In this document: positions 24,645 to 33,984 of the stretch, in pieces | How positions within the stretch are numbered: the stretch's first letter is position 1 | How the letters are laid out: each line of letters opens with the position of its first letter | Assembly: GCA_020026355.1 (NCBI GenBank) | Contig: JAHHQP010000017.1 | Location: forward strand, 1-41,909 | DNA length: 41,909 nucleotides | Direction of reading: 5' to 3' | From: Bacteroidales bacterium | GTDB lineage: Bacteria > Bacteroidota > Bacteroidia > Bacteroidales > UBA932 | The notes under the pieces: model-generated | What the model was told of the DNA's origin: nothing | Seen by the model: the letters and a program-made list of their open reading frames with translations, nothing else | Databases searched by the model: none | Program-made: the position numbers and the translations under genes

Positions 24645-26279
24645 ATGGAAAGAAAGACTAGAGTAAGATTCGCTCCCTCACCGACAGGTCCGCTCCACAT
24701 GGGCGGCGTGAGGACTGCGCTTTACAACTACCTCTATGCAAAGCAGAATGGAGGTGATTTCATCATCAGAATCGAAGATACGGACTCCCACAGATTCGTT
24801 CCGGGAGCCGAAAAATATATCATTGAAGCCCTGAACTGGTGCGGCATCATCCCTGACGAAGGTATCGACGAGAACGGAAACGTAGTGGAGACCGCTTCCG
24901 CCAAGCATCCGCACGCACCGTACAGACAGAGCCAGCGCAGAAGCATCTACCGCAAATATGCGGAAGAGCTCGTGGAGAAAGGTTACGCCTACTATGCGTT
25001 CGACACCTCCGAGGAACTGAACGCTATGAGGACAGAGATGGAGGCCAACAAGGAAACCTTCATCTACAACCACATCACCCGCATGAAGCTGCGCAACTCC
25101 CTTTCCATGCCGGAGAGCGAGTGGAGACCGCTGCTGGAGAGCCATACGGACTGGACCATCCGCTTCAAGATGCCGGAGAACAGAATCGTCAAGATGAATG
25201 ACCTGATCCGCGGTCATGTCGAAGTGAACACCGATACGCTGGATGACAAGGTGCTCTGGAAGAGAGCCGACGAACTGCCGACCTACCACCTGGCCAATAT
25301 CGTGGACGACCACCTCATGGAGATCACCGAAGTGATCCGCGGTGAGGAGTGGCTGCCTTCCCTTCCGCTGCACTACCTCCTTTACGAGGCTTTCGGCTGG
25401 CAGGATACCATGCCGCGTTTCGCCCATCTTTCCCTCCTGTTGAAACCGGACGGAAAAGGTAAGCTGAGCAAGAGAGACGGTGACCGTCTCGGCTTCCCGG
25501 TCTTCCCGTTGAAATGGACCAACGCTGAAGGTGAAGTTTCTCGCGGTTACCGTGAGGACGGCTACTTCCCGGAGGCTTTCGTGAACATGCTGGCCATGCT
25601 GGGCTGGAACCCGGGCAACGACCAGGAGCTGTTCACCATGGATGAACTGATCCAGGCCTTCTCCCTCGAGAGAGTCATCAAATCCGGCGCTCGTTTCAAC
25701 CCGGACAAGGCAAAATGGTACAACAAGGAATATCTCCGCGAGCACAGCGACGCTGACCTGACCGAAAGATTCGTACCGGTTCTCGAGGAGCACGGCATGC
25801 AGATCGTCGGTTGCGCGAAATGCGCGCTCACAGCTGGTGCCAATGTAACGGTCCAGGGTGCAGACTTCACCAACAAGATCTTCACCATGGATTACGTACA
25901 GCGCATCGTCTCCCTCATCAAGGAAAGAGCGACCTTCGTCGCTGATTTCTGGGACATCGCTTCCTACCTCTTCGTCGCTCCGACCGAGTTCGTCGAGAAA
26001 GACGTGAAGAAGTTCTGGAAAGAAGAGAACTACTCCCTGGCTTTCCAGGCTGCAGACTTCATCCTCAACTTCGAAGGTGAGTTCACGAAAGAGAATCTGG
26101 AAGGACCGCTCGAGGAATACATCCGCGGCAACGAATGGCCGATGGGTAAGGTGATGAACTGCCTCCGTCTGGCCCTGGTAGGTGCCTCCAGCGGACTCGG
26201 CATCGCCGACATCGTGACCATCCTCGGCAAAGAAGAATTCAAGAAACGTATCGAAATCATCAAAGCCACGCTGAACTAA
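24645..26279 (+). CDS. gltX: Glutamyl-tRNA synthetase
   Basis: The 544-residue class I aminoacyl-tRNA synthetase charges tRNA-Glu. The HIGH motif is PSPTGPLHMGG (His18 to Gly21) and the KMSKS motif is KLSKR (Lys273 to Arg277). IIRIEDTDSHRF and IRGEEWLPSLPLH are typical. The anticodon-binding domain follows from about 340. It is longer than E. coli GltX (471) owing to insertions and a longer C-terminal part, as in other Bacteroidota. The ATG at 24645 lies downstream of the predicted promoter and gives the standard N-terminus; the frame is open further upstream inside ftsZ but without a credible start. It is followed by an intrinsic terminator. Confidence 0.95.
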   Translation: MERKTRVRFAPSPTGPLHMGGVRTALYNYLYAKQNGGDFIIRIEDTDSHRFVPGAEKYIIEALNWCGIIPDEGIDENGNVVETASAKHPHAPYRQSQRRSIYRKYAEELVEKGYAYYAFDTSEELNAMRTEMEANKETFIYNHITRMKLRNSLSMPESEWRPLLESHTDWTIRFKMPENRIVKMNDLIRGHVEVNTDTLDDKVLWKRADELPTYHLANIVDDHLMEITEVIRGEEWLPSLPLHYLLYEAFGWQDTMPRFAHLSLLLKPDGKGKLSKRDGDRLGFPVFPLKWTNAEGEVSRGYREDGYFPEAFVNMLAMLGWNPGNDQELFTMDELIQAFSLERVIKSGARFNPDKAKWYNKEYLREHSDADLTERFVPVLEEHGMQIVGCAKCALTAGANVTVQGADFTNKIFTMDYVQRIVSLIKERATFVADFWDIASYLFVAPTEFVEKDVKKFWKEENYSLAFQAADFILNFEGEFTKENLEGPLEEYIRGNEWPMGKVMNCLRLALVGASSGLGIADIVTILGKEEFKKRIEIIKATLN

Positions 26280-26300
26280 GCGACAGCAACATAAGATTGA

Positions 26301-26332
26301 AAGGACGATCCTGAGGGATCGTCCTTTTTTTT
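26301..26332 (+). terminator. Intrinsic terminator after gltX
   Basis: AAGGACGATCC (26301-26311) pairs perfectly with GGATCGTCCTT (26316-26326) across a TGAG loop, and a run of T follows to 26332. It closes the dcw-gltX transcript and separates it from the hut cluster. Confidence 0.92.
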
Positions 26333-26347
26333 ATGAAATTTATCTTC

Positions 26348-26357
26348 TAACTTTAAA
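26348..26357 (+). promoter_or_regulatory. Possible -7 element for the hut cluster
   Basis: TAACTTTAAA partly matches TAnnTTTG in the 63 bases between the terminator and ftcD. There is no clear -33 element. A promoter must exist here because the terminator lies just upstream, but its exact position is uncertain. Confidence 0.35.
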
Positions 26358-26395
26358 GACCGAACATGAACATGACACAAAACTGACAACACGAT

Positions 26396-28123
26396 ATGGA
26401 AAGAATCATTGAATGTGTCCCGAACTTCAGTGAAGGCAGGGACCGCGCGATAATCGATGCTATCGTCAAGACGATCGAGGAAGGTGGCCGGAAGGCCATC
26501 TGCGAGACTCCGGGGGTGAAAGTACTGGATGTAGATCCGGGAGAAGCGACGAACCGTACGGTCGTGACTTTTGTCGGCAGTCCCGAAGCCGTGCTTGAAG
26601 CCGCCTTCGAAGGCGTGCGCAAAGCCGGCGAGCTCATTGACATGAGAACTCATCACGGTGCTCATCCAAGATCCGGTGCGACCGATGTGCTCCCGCTCAT
26701 CCCGGTCAGCGGCATCACGCTGGAAGAATGTGCGGAACTGGCCAGGAACCTCGCCAGACGCATCTACGATGAACTGGAAATTCCATGTTACTGTTATGAA
26801 GCGGCGGCACAGCGTCCTGAGCGGAAGAATCTGGCGGTCTGCCGTGCCGGAGAATACGAGGCGCTGCCGGAAAAGATGCAGGATCCGGAAAGAAGACCGG
26901 ATTTCGGACCGGACCATTTCACGGAACGGGCAGCCCTCAGCGGAGCGACCAATGTCGGTGCGCGTGATTTCCTGATCGCCGTGAACTTCAACCTCAACAC
27001 GACCTCTACCCGACGGGCCAATGCCATTGCCTTCGACGTGCGCGAGAAAGGACGCCCTAAACGGGAGGGAAACCCGATCACCGGCAAGCCGATGAAGGAT
27101 GAGAACGGCAAGACCATCATGATTCCGGGTACCTTGAAAGGCGTGAAAGCCATCGGCTGGTACATCGACGAATACGGCATCGCTCAGGTGTCCATGAACA
27201 TTACGGACATGAACGCCACACCGCTGCACAAGGCTTTCGAGGAAGTCTGCAAGGCAGCCGGCAGAAGAGGTATCCGCGTGACGGGTACTGAAATCGTCGG
27301 TCTGGTCCCGAAGAAGGCGATCATTGAGGCGGGAAAGGAATATCTCCGCAAGCAGCAGCGTTCCCTCGGCATCGAGGAAAGCGAGATCATCAAGATCGCG
27401 GTCAAGTCCATGGGCCTGGATGATCTGAAACCTTTCGTTCCGGAAGAGAAGATCATCGAATATGTCATGCAGGATCCTGAGGAAGAGGCACGCAAGGAGC
27501 GCCTCATCAGGATGAGCTGCAAGGATTTCGCCAATACGACCGCATCAGAGGCTCCGGCTCCCGGCGGTGGTTCCGTATCGGCCTATATGGGTGCGCTCGG
27601 TGCAGCCCTGGGCACCATGGTCGCGAATCTCTCAGCCCACAAGCCAGGTTGGGACGAGCGTTGGGAGGAATTCTCCCGCTGGGCGGAGAAAGGCCAGGCT
27701 TCCTTGCAGAAGCTGCTCGCGCTGACCGATGAAGATACAGCGGCCTTCAACCGGATCATGGCTGCACTGAGCCTCCCGAAAGGGACAGAGGAAGAAAAGC
27801 TCGCCCGTGCGGAAGCTATGGAAGCGGCGACCTTGTATGCTACCCAGGTTCCGCTCCGTACCATGAAAGCGGCGCTGGAGGTGTTCCCGCTGCTGAAGGA
27901 AATGGCCGTGAAAGGCAACCCGAACTCCGTTTCGGATGCCGGTGTCGGTGCCTTGGCAGTCCGTTCCGCCATTCTCGGTGCACAGCTCAATGTCCGGATC
28001 AATGCGGCCGGACTGGCAGACAAGGCGCAGGCGGCCGATCTGATCAGAGAAGCAGAAGAAGTGGCTTCCATGGCTAAGGTGGAAGAAGCTCTCATCATGG
28101 ATACAATCGATAAAATGCTATAA
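26396..28123 (+). CDS. ftcD: Bifunctional glutamate formiminotransferase / formiminotetrahydrofolate cyclodeaminase
   Basis: The 575-residue fusion carries the last step of histidine breakdown. The N-terminal formiminotransferase (about 1-330) moves the formimino group from formiminoglutamate to tetrahydrofolate, releasing glutamate; MERIIECVPNFSEGRD and HHGAHPRSGATDVLPL (His86, His87, His90) are its signatures. The C-terminal cyclodeaminase (about 365-575), with APAPGGGSVSAYMGALGAALG, converts the product to methenyl-tetrahydrofolate and ammonia. The two-domain layout matches mammalian FTCD. hutU follows after three bases. No hutG or hutF is needed in this route and none is present. Confidence 0.95.
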   Translation: MERIIECVPNFSEGRDRAIIDAIVKTIEEGGRKAICETPGVKVLDVDPGEATNRTVVTFVGSPEAVLEAAFEGVRKAGELIDMRTHHGAHPRSGATDVLPLIPVSGITLEECAELARNLARRIYDELEIPCYCYEAAAQRPERKNLAVCRAGEYEALPEKMQDPERRPDFGPDHFTERAALSGATNVGARDFLIAVNFNLNTTSTRRANAIAFDVREKGRPKREGNPITGKPMKDENGKTIMIPGTLKGVKAIGWYIDEYGIAQVSMNITDMNATPLHKAFEEVCKAAGRRGIRVTGTEIVGLVPKKAIIEAGKEYLRKQQRSLGIEESEIIKIAVKSMGLDDLKPFVPEEKIIEYVMQDPEEEARKERLIRMSCKDFANTTASEAPAPGGGSVSAYMGALGAALGTMVANLSAHKPGWDERWEEFSRWAEKGQASLQKLLALTDEDTAAFNRIMAALSLPKGTEEEKLARAEAMEAATLYATQVPLRTMKAALEVFPLLKEMAVKGNPNSVSDAGVGALAVRSAILGAQLNVRINAAGLADKAQAADLIREAEEVASMAKVEEALIMDTIDKML

Positions 28124-28126
28124 GTC

Positions 28127-30145
28127 ATGACCTTTCAGGAAGAAATTCTGCAAGGTATCCCTTCCGGCATACCTGCAGCGAAACCTTACAACGTCACGAT
28201 CAACCATGCGCCTAAACGCAAGGACATCCTGACTGCCGAAGAAAAGAAACTGGCCCTGAAGAATGCGCTGCGCTACTTCCCGGCCTCCCTCCACGAGGCC
28301 TTGGCCCCGGAATTTGCGGAGGAGCTGAAGACTTACGGACGAATCTACATGTACCGTTACCGTCCGGACTATGAAATGTATGCCCGCCCTATCGATGAAT
28401 ATCCGGCCAAGAGCCGGCAGGCGGCTGCCATCATGGCCATGATCCAGAACAATCTGGATCCGCGGGTGGCTCAGCATCCGCACGAGCTCATCACCTACGG
28501 AGGCAACGGCGCCGTTTTCCAGAACTGGGCACAGTACCGGCTGACCATGCAGTATCTGGCGACCATGACCGACGAGCAGACTCTCGTCATGTATTCCGGC
28601 CACCCGATGGGGCTTTTCCCGAGCCATAAGGATGCACCGCGCGTCATCGTGACCAACGGCATGGTGATTCCGAACTACTCGAGCCAGGATGACTGGGAGC
28701 GGTTCAATGCCTTAGGCGTTTCACAGTACGGACAGATGACCGCGGGTTCCTACATGTACATCGGTCCGCAAGGTATCGTGCACGGCACGACCATCACCGT
28801 CATGAACGCTGCCCGCAAACAGCTGCGGAAGAAAGGACTGGAAGGAAAGCCTGAACAGCTGAGAGGAATGCTCTTCGTGACTTCCGGTCTGGGCGGCATG
28901 TCCGGTGCACAGCCGAAAGCCGGCGTCATCTCCGGTGTCGTCAGCGTCATCGCGGAAATCAATCCATTGGCTGCCTACAAACGGCTCAACCAGGGTTGGA
29001 TCAATGAAATCCATGAGAATCTGGACGAACTGATCCCGAGGATCCGAGAGGCTGTCAGGACCAGGGAGGTCGTCTCCCTCGGCTATGTCGGCAACATCGT
29101 CGATCTCTGGGAAAGACTGGCTGACGAGGACATCCATGTCGATCTCGGCTCTGACCAGACCTCCCTGCACAATCCGTGGGCAGGCGGCTACTATCCGGCC
29201 GGACTCACCTGCAAGGAATCCCAGCAGATGATGGCCGAGCAACCGGAGAAATTCAAGGAATGCGTACAGGAATCCCTGCGCAGACAGGTCGCCGCCATCA
29301 ACCGGCTGACCGCCAAGGGCATGTACTTCTTCGACTACGGCAACGCCTTCCTGCTGGAAGCCTCCAGAGCCGGTGCGGACATTCTCAAGCCGGACGGAAA
29401 ATTCAGATATCCCTCCTATGTCCAGGACATCATGGGTCCGCTCTTCTTCGATTACGGTTTCGGACCTTTCCGCTGGGTCTGCACCTCCCAGGATCCGGAA
29501 GACCTGGCCACGACGGACCGCTTGGCCGCCAATGTGCTCCGCGAGATGGAGAAGACAGTTCCGGAAGACATCAGAGGCCAGCTGTCAGACAACCTGCACT
29601 GGATCGAGGAAGCCGGAAAGAACCAGCTGGTCGTCGGATCTCAGGCCCGCATCCTCTATGCGGACTACGAAGGACGTACCCGGATCGCGCTGGCTTTCAA
29701 CGAAGCGGTCCGCAACGGTCTGCTGAAAGCACCGGTCGTCCTCGGACGTGACCACCACGACGTATCCGGTACGGATTCTCCGTTCCGCGAGACCTCCAAC
29801 ATCTATGACGGTTCACAGTTCACCGCGGACATGGCCATCCAGAACGTCATCGGAGACAGTTTCCGAGGCGCGACCTGGGTTTCCATCCACAACGGTGGAG
29901 GCGTCGGCTGGGGAGAGGTCATCAACGGCGGTTTCGGCATGGTGATCGACGGTTCCGCTGATTCCGAAAGACACATCCGCGAAATGCTGTTCTGGGATGT
30001 GAACAACGGCATCGCCCGCAGAAGCTGGGCCCGCAATGACGGAGCTGTCACGGCCATCCGCCGAGAAATGGCCCGTACACCCGGCCTGAAAGTGACTTTG
30101 CCGAACTATGCCGATGAGGCTCTGCTGAAAAAGGTACTTGGCTGA
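28127..30145 (+). CDS. hutU: Urocanate hydratase
   Basis: The 672-residue NAD-dependent enzyme converts urocanate to imidazolone propionate, step two of histidine degradation. The NAD-binding region shows TSGLGGMSGAQPKA from about residue 252. Other conserved segments are ITYGGNGAVFQNWAQYRL, YSGHPMGLFPSH and GRDHHDVSGTDSPFRETSN. It is about 110 residues longer than Pseudomonas HutU (about 557), consistent with the longer form found in Bacteroidota and some other phyla. It lies between ftcD and the Stealth gene. Confidence 0.95.
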   Translation: MTFQEEILQGIPSGIPAAKPYNVTINHAPKRKDILTAEEKKLALKNALRYFPASLHEALAPEFAEELKTYGRIYMYRYRPDYEMYARPIDEYPAKSRQAAAIMAMIQNNLDPRVAQHPHELITYGGNGAVFQNWAQYRLTMQYLATMTDEQTLVMYSGHPMGLFPSHKDAPRVIVTNGMVIPNYSSQDDWERFNALGVSQYGQMTAGSYMYIGPQGIVHGTTITVMNAARKQLRKKGLEGKPEQLRGMLFVTSGLGGMSGAQPKAGVISGVVSVIAEINPLAAYKRLNQGWINEIHENLDELIPRIREAVRTREVVSLGYVGNIVDLWERLADEDIHVDLGSDQTSLHNPWAGGYYPAGLTCKESQQMMAEQPEKFKECVQESLRRQVAAINRLTAKGMYFFDYGNAFLLEASRAGADILKPDGKFRYPSYVQDIMGPLFFDYGFGPFRWVCTSQDPEDLATTDRLAANVLREMEKTVPEDIRGQLSDNLHWIEEAGKNQLVVGSQARILYADYEGRTRIALAFNEAVRNGLLKAPVVLGRDHHDVSGTDSPFRETSNIYDGSQFTADMAIQNVIGDSFRGATWVSIHNGGGVGWGEVINGGFGMVIDGSADSERHIREMLFWDVNNGIARRSWARNDGAVTAIRREMARTPGLKVTLPNYADEALLKKVLG

Positions 30146-30155
30146 AGAAAGAAGC

Positions 30156-31154
30156 ATGGAAGAAGCGCTCATCATAGATATCGTACTGCCTTGGGTCAAT
30201 GGAAATGATCCGTGGCACCAGCAACGGCGTTCAGCCTATCTGGCTGATCCGGAAGCGGCCTGTCAGGACGATGTGGCCGCTCCGACACGTTACGCGGACT
30301 GCGGGGAACTCGACTGCTGCATCGCTTCCATCCGGAAGTTCGCGCCCTGGGTCCGCAAGATCTGGCTGGTCACGGACCATCAGGTCCCGGATTCCGTTCC
30401 GCTTCAGGACGGACAGACGGTCCCGGTGGAAATCATTGACCATAGTCTCCTTTTCAGAGGCTATGAAAACTTTCTTCCGACCTTCAACTCAAGGTCTCTG
30501 GAAGCCCTGCTGTGGAGAATTCCGGGACTGAGCGAGCATTTCCTGCTGATGAACGACGACTTCTTCCTCGCGGCTCCGGTACAGCCGAAGGACTTCTTCG
30601 ACAGGGAACGGACCATCAGCTATACCGACTGGTATCCGACCTGGCTGGCCCGTTTCCTGCGTGCCATCAAGCCGAAGAAGCAGGGGCACAAGCCGATCGG
30701 CTTCAAGGATTCCATGCTGAACGCGCTGGATCTCCTGGGAGGAGGACACAGGTTCATTTACCTGAGCCATACTCCCAGAGCCTTGAAAAGGAGTTTCTAT
30801 GAGACTTACTACGGGGTATCGGGCGATGCTCCGGGACGGGTGGCGCGACAGGAGGAGGTCCTGCTGAAAAACATCCGACACCGCTTCCGTCATCCGGAAC
30901 AGTTCAATTCCCAAGAACTTTTCTACCTGCAGGAAGCGAAGGAAGGACGCCTGATCCAGAAAGCACCGGACACCTATGCCCTCTACCTGAAACCGCGTCG
31001 GGAAAGGCATTACATCGACCGGAAACTGGTCGCTTTCGATGCTGCCCGCAAGGCTCTTTTCGGCTGCGTGAATTCTCTGGACCAGGCTTCACCGGAAGAT
31101 CGGAAGAAAGTCATGGACTGGCTCCGGAAAAAGACCGGGGCGGCAGGTTCCTGA
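30156..31154 (+). CDS. Stealth-family sugar-phosphate transferase (capsule/exopolysaccharide type)
   Basis: The 332-residue product matches the Stealth family of hexose-1-phosphate transferases. Conserved region 1 is IIDIVLPWVNGNDPWHQQR near the N-terminus. Region 2 runs from RYADCGELDCCIASIRKFAPWVRKIW through TDHQVP to FLLMNDDFFL (Met132 to Asp135 within it). Region 3 is near 195-235 (LSHTPRALKRSFYETYYG). There is no signal peptide or membrane helix, so it is a cytosolic enzyme. Such enzymes build phosphodiester-linked surface polysaccharides. Here it lies alone between hutU and hutH, with no other glycan genes nearby. A TTG eighteen bases upstream could extend it, but the ATG at 30156, ten bases after hutU, is preferred. 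Confidence 0.85.
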   Translation: MEEALIIDIVLPWVNGNDPWHQQRRSAYLADPEAACQDDVAAPTRYADCGELDCCIASIRKFAPWVRKIWLVTDHQVPDSVPLQDGQTVPVEIIDHSLLFRGYENFLPTFNSRSLEALLWRIPGLSEHFLLMNDDFFLAAPVQPKDFFDRERTISYTDWYPTWLARFLRAIKPKKQGHKPIGFKDSMLNALDLLGGGHRFIYLSHTPRALKRSFYETYYGVSGDAPGRVARQEEVLLKNIRHRFRHPEQFNSQELFYLQEAKEGRLIQKAPDTYALYLKPRRERHYIDRKLVAFDAARKALFGCVNSLDQASPEDRKKVMDWLRKKTGAAGS

Positions 31155-31185
31155 GTACAGGACACCACTCAACTGAAAATTCTGA

Positions 31186-31195
31186 TATATTTAAA
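31186..31195 (+). promoter_or_regulatory. Possible -7 element before hutH
   Basis: TATATTTAAA in the 60-base gap between the Stealth gene and hutH partly fits TAnnTTTG. There is no clear -33 element. The same decamer occurs in the stronger ATP synthase promoter. It may give hutH and hutI a separate transcript. Confidence 0.35.
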
Positions 31196-31214
31196 CCCAC
31201 TGACACATAGAACT

Positions 31215-32702
31215 ATGGACCACATGATTTCGCACAAGGAACTGACCTTGAAGAAAGTCAAGGAAATTCTGGACAAGCATCTCCAGCTCAAGCTGGGCAA
31301 GGAAGCCGAGGCTTCCATCGTCAAATGCAGGACCTACCTGGACAGCAAGATGGACGATTACGAGAATCCGGTCTACGGGGTGACCACCGGCTTCGGTTCT
31401 CTCTGCAACATCACGATTCCGAAAGACCAGCTGTCCCAGCTGCAGCACAATCTGGTCATGTCCCACGCCTGCGGCACAGGAGAGCGGGTGCGCCCGGAAA
31501 TCGTAAGGCTGATGCTGCTGTTCAAGATCCAGTCGCTCTCCTACGGCCATTCAGGTGTACAGCTGATCACCGTACAACGGCTGATCGACATGTTCAACAA
31601 CGATATCCTGCCGGTCGTCTATCAGCAAGGCTCCCTCGGAGCTTCAGGAGACCTGGCTCCATTGGCCCATATGAGCCTCCCGCTCATCGGACTCGGTGAA
31701 GTCTGCTGGAAGGGAGAGGTCAAGCCTTCTGCGGAGGTCTGGAAAGCATTCGGGTGGGAACCGATCCGCCTCCAGTCCAAGGAAGGGCTGGCACTGCTCA
31801 ATGGAACCCAGTTCATGACGGCGCATGCCGCCTGGTCCCTGATACAGGCTGAACGGCTCTCTGACTGGGCCGACAAGATCGCGGCCATGTCTCTGGATGC
31901 CTTCGACGGCAGGATCGAGCCTTTCCTGGCAGAAGTCCACAAGGTGCGTCCGCACAAGGGACAGATCGAGACGGCGGCCCGGTTCCGGGAACTGCTGCAC
32001 GGCAGCGAACTCATCCGTCAGCCGAAGGTTCATGTACAGGACCCTTATTCCTTCCGCTGCATCCCGCAGGTGCACGGAGCGACGAAAGATACCATCCGCT
32101 ATGTCAAGAGCGTGATCGAGACCGAAATGAACAGCGCGACCGACAATCCGACCGTTTTCCCGGATCAGGACCTCATCGTCTCTGCCGGAAACTTCCACGG
32201 ACAGCCGATCGCGATTCCTATGGATATGCTGACCTTGGCCTTGTCCGAACTGGCCGACATCTCCGAGCGCAGGATCTATAAACTGGTTTCCGGAGAACGC
32301 GGACTGCCTTCTTTCCTGGTTGCCAAGCCCGGCCTCAACAGCGGTTTCATGATTCCGCAATATACTGCAGCCTCCATCGTCAGCCAGAGCAAAGGACTGT
32401 GCATGCCGGCCTCCGCTGATTCGATCACATCCTCACAGGGACAGGAGGATCATGTGAGCATGGGTGCCAACGCCGCGACGAAGCTGGTGCGCGTGGTGGA
32501 CAATACCGAAAGGGTGCTGGCGATCGAACTGTTCAATGCCGCCCAGGCCCTGCAGTTCCGCCGCCCGCTCCATTCTTCCTGGAAGATCGAGAAGATTTTC
32601 GCCGCTTACCGGAAGATCGTTCCCTTCATCAGCGACGACTCCTACATGCACCCGTTCATCGAGAAGAGCATCGAGTTCATCCAGACACGAGAAATAGAAT
32701 AG
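31215..32702 (+). CDS. hutH: Histidine ammonia-lyase
   Basis: The 495-residue enzyme deaminates L-histidine to urocanate, step one of the pathway. The Ala143-Ser144-Gly145 triad that forms the MIO prosthetic group is present in GSLGASGDLAPLAHM. VYGVTTGFGSL, the QDPYSFRCIPQVHGA segment (residues VQDPYSFRC) and NSATDNPTVF are also conserved. Length is close to the usual 500-510. An alternative start at the fourth codon (Met) cannot be excluded. hutI follows after four bases. Confidence 0.95.
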   Translation: MDHMISHKELTLKKVKEILDKHLQLKLGKEAEASIVKCRTYLDSKMDDYENPVYGVTTGFGSLCNITIPKDQLSQLQHNLVMSHACGTGERVRPEIVRLMLLFKIQSLSYGHSGVQLITVQRLIDMFNNDILPVVYQQGSLGASGDLAPLAHMSLPLIGLGEVCWKGEVKPSAEVWKAFGWEPIRLQSKEGLALLNGTQFMTAHAAWSLIQAERLSDWADKIAAMSLDAFDGRIEPFLAEVHKVRPHKGQIETAARFRELLHGSELIRQPKVHVQDPYSFRCIPQVHGATKDTIRYVKSVIETEMNSATDNPTVFPDQDLIVSAGNFHGQPIAIPMDMLTLALSELADISERRIYKLVSGERGLPSFLVAKPGLNSGFMIPQYTAASIVSQSKGLCMPASADSITSSQGQEDHVSMGANAATKLVRVVDNTERVLAIELFNAAQALQFRRPLHSSWKIEKIFAAYRKIVPFISDDSYMHPFIEKSIEFIQTREIE

Positions 32703-32706
32703 TTCC

Positions 32707-33972
32707 ATGGAAACACTTATCATCAATATCAACCGGCTGACCGGCATCCTTCCTGCAGAGACCCGACGCCTCTGCGGGGCGGAAATGGACAAGGTACAGG
32801 TATTGGAAGATGCCTGGCTGAGCATCCGGGACGGCAAGATCGCCGCTTTCGGACCGATGTCTGAACTGAAGGTGGAAAAGACCGCCCCCGGCAGGATCAT
32901 TGACGCAGGAAAAGGAGATGTCCTGCCGACCTTCTGCGACCCGCATACCCATCTGGTCTATGCCGGCTGCAGGGACGGGGAATTCCGCGACAAGATCGCA
33001 GGCCTGACCTATGAAGAGATCGCCGCCCGCGGTGGTGGCATCCTCAACTCTGCAGATCTGCTGCATGAGACTGGAGAAGATGAACTTTACCGGCAAGCGA
33101 TGGAGAGAATCGCCGAGATCAGCGCCATGGGCACCGGAGCCGTGGAGATCAAGAGCGGCTACGGACTGACGACGGAAGACGAGCTGAAGATGCTCCGGGT
33201 CATCCGCCGTATCCGGAAGGACAGCGGACTCATCGTCCGTTCGAACTTCCTGGGAGCGCATGCTGTCGGTCGTGCCTACACCGGCCGTCAGAGCGAATAC
33301 GTGGATCTGATCTGTATGGAAATGATTCCGGCCGTCGCGGCGGAAGGCCTCGCTGATTTCGTGGATGTCTTCTGCGACCAAGGTTTCTTCACCGTTGAAG
33401 AGACCGCCAGAATCCTGGAGACCGCCGCCCGTTACGGCATCCGCCCGAAGATCCATGCCAATGAACTGGCCGTGTCCGGTGGCGTGCAGGTCGGAGTCGC
33501 CTGGAACGCGCTTTCCGTCGATCATCTGGAAAGGACGACAGACACCGAGATCGAAGCCTTGAAAGGGACGGAGACCATGCCGACCATGCTGCCAGGTGCC
33601 TCCTTCTTCCTCGGCATGCCTTACGGCCGGGCGAAGGATTATCTGGCCGCCGGTCTCCCATTGGCCTTGGCTTCAGACTACAACCCCGGTTCCTCCCCGA
33701 GCGGTAACATGCGTTTCGTGATGGCTCTCGGCTGCATCCGGATGCGGTTGACTCCGGAACAGGCTTTCAACGCCTGCACGATCAATGCCGCCTATGCCAT
33801 GGGCGTCAGCGAGCTGGCAGGTTCGATCACGGTCGGAAAGACAGCGAACCTGATCCTGACCCGACCGATCCCATCATTGGCCTATATCGCCTATGCCCAC
33901 CAGACTCCTTTCATCCGGAGCGTTTTCCTCCAGGGAAAGCCGGTGGACAGCACAAGCAAATCACCATTCTAA
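32707..33972 (+). CDS. hutI: Imidazolonepropionase
   Basis: The 421-residue metal-dependent amidohydrolase opens imidazolone propionate to formiminoglutamate, step three of the pathway. The metal ligands His80 and His82 lie in DPHTHLVYAG; later ligands are in FLGAHAV, HANELA, SVDHLE and ASDYNPGSSP. RDGEFRDKIAGLTYEEIAARGGGI is a HutI hallmark. The C-terminus returns to the small beta domain (ITVGKTANLIL). With HutH, HutU and FtcD it completes histidine to glutamate conversion. mscL starts 12 bases downstream. Confidence 0.95.
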   Translation: METLIININRLTGILPAETRRLCGAEMDKVQVLEDAWLSIRDGKIAAFGPMSELKVEKTAPGRIIDAGKGDVLPTFCDPHTHLVYAGCRDGEFRDKIAGLTYEEIAARGGGILNSADLLHETGEDELYRQAMERIAEISAMGTGAVEIKSGYGLTTEDELKMLRVIRRIRKDSGLIVRSNFLGAHAVGRAYTGRQSEYVDLICMEMIPAVAAEGLADFVDVFCDQGFFTVEETARILETAARYGIRPKIHANELAVSGGVQVGVAWNALSVDHLERTTDTEIEALKGTETMPTMLPGASFFLGMPYGRAKDYLAAGLPLALASDYNPGSSPSGNMRFVMALGCIRMRLTPEQAFNACTINAAYAMGVSELAGSITVGKTANLILTRPIPSLAYIAYAHQTPFIRSVFLQGKPVDSTSKSPF

Positions 33973-33984
33973 AATTATAATGCT

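Noticed and set aside
30138..30155. A TTG start for the Stealth gene overlapping hutU
   Set aside because: It adds six charged residues before the conserved region; the ATG at 30156 needs no rare start codon and avoids the overlap.
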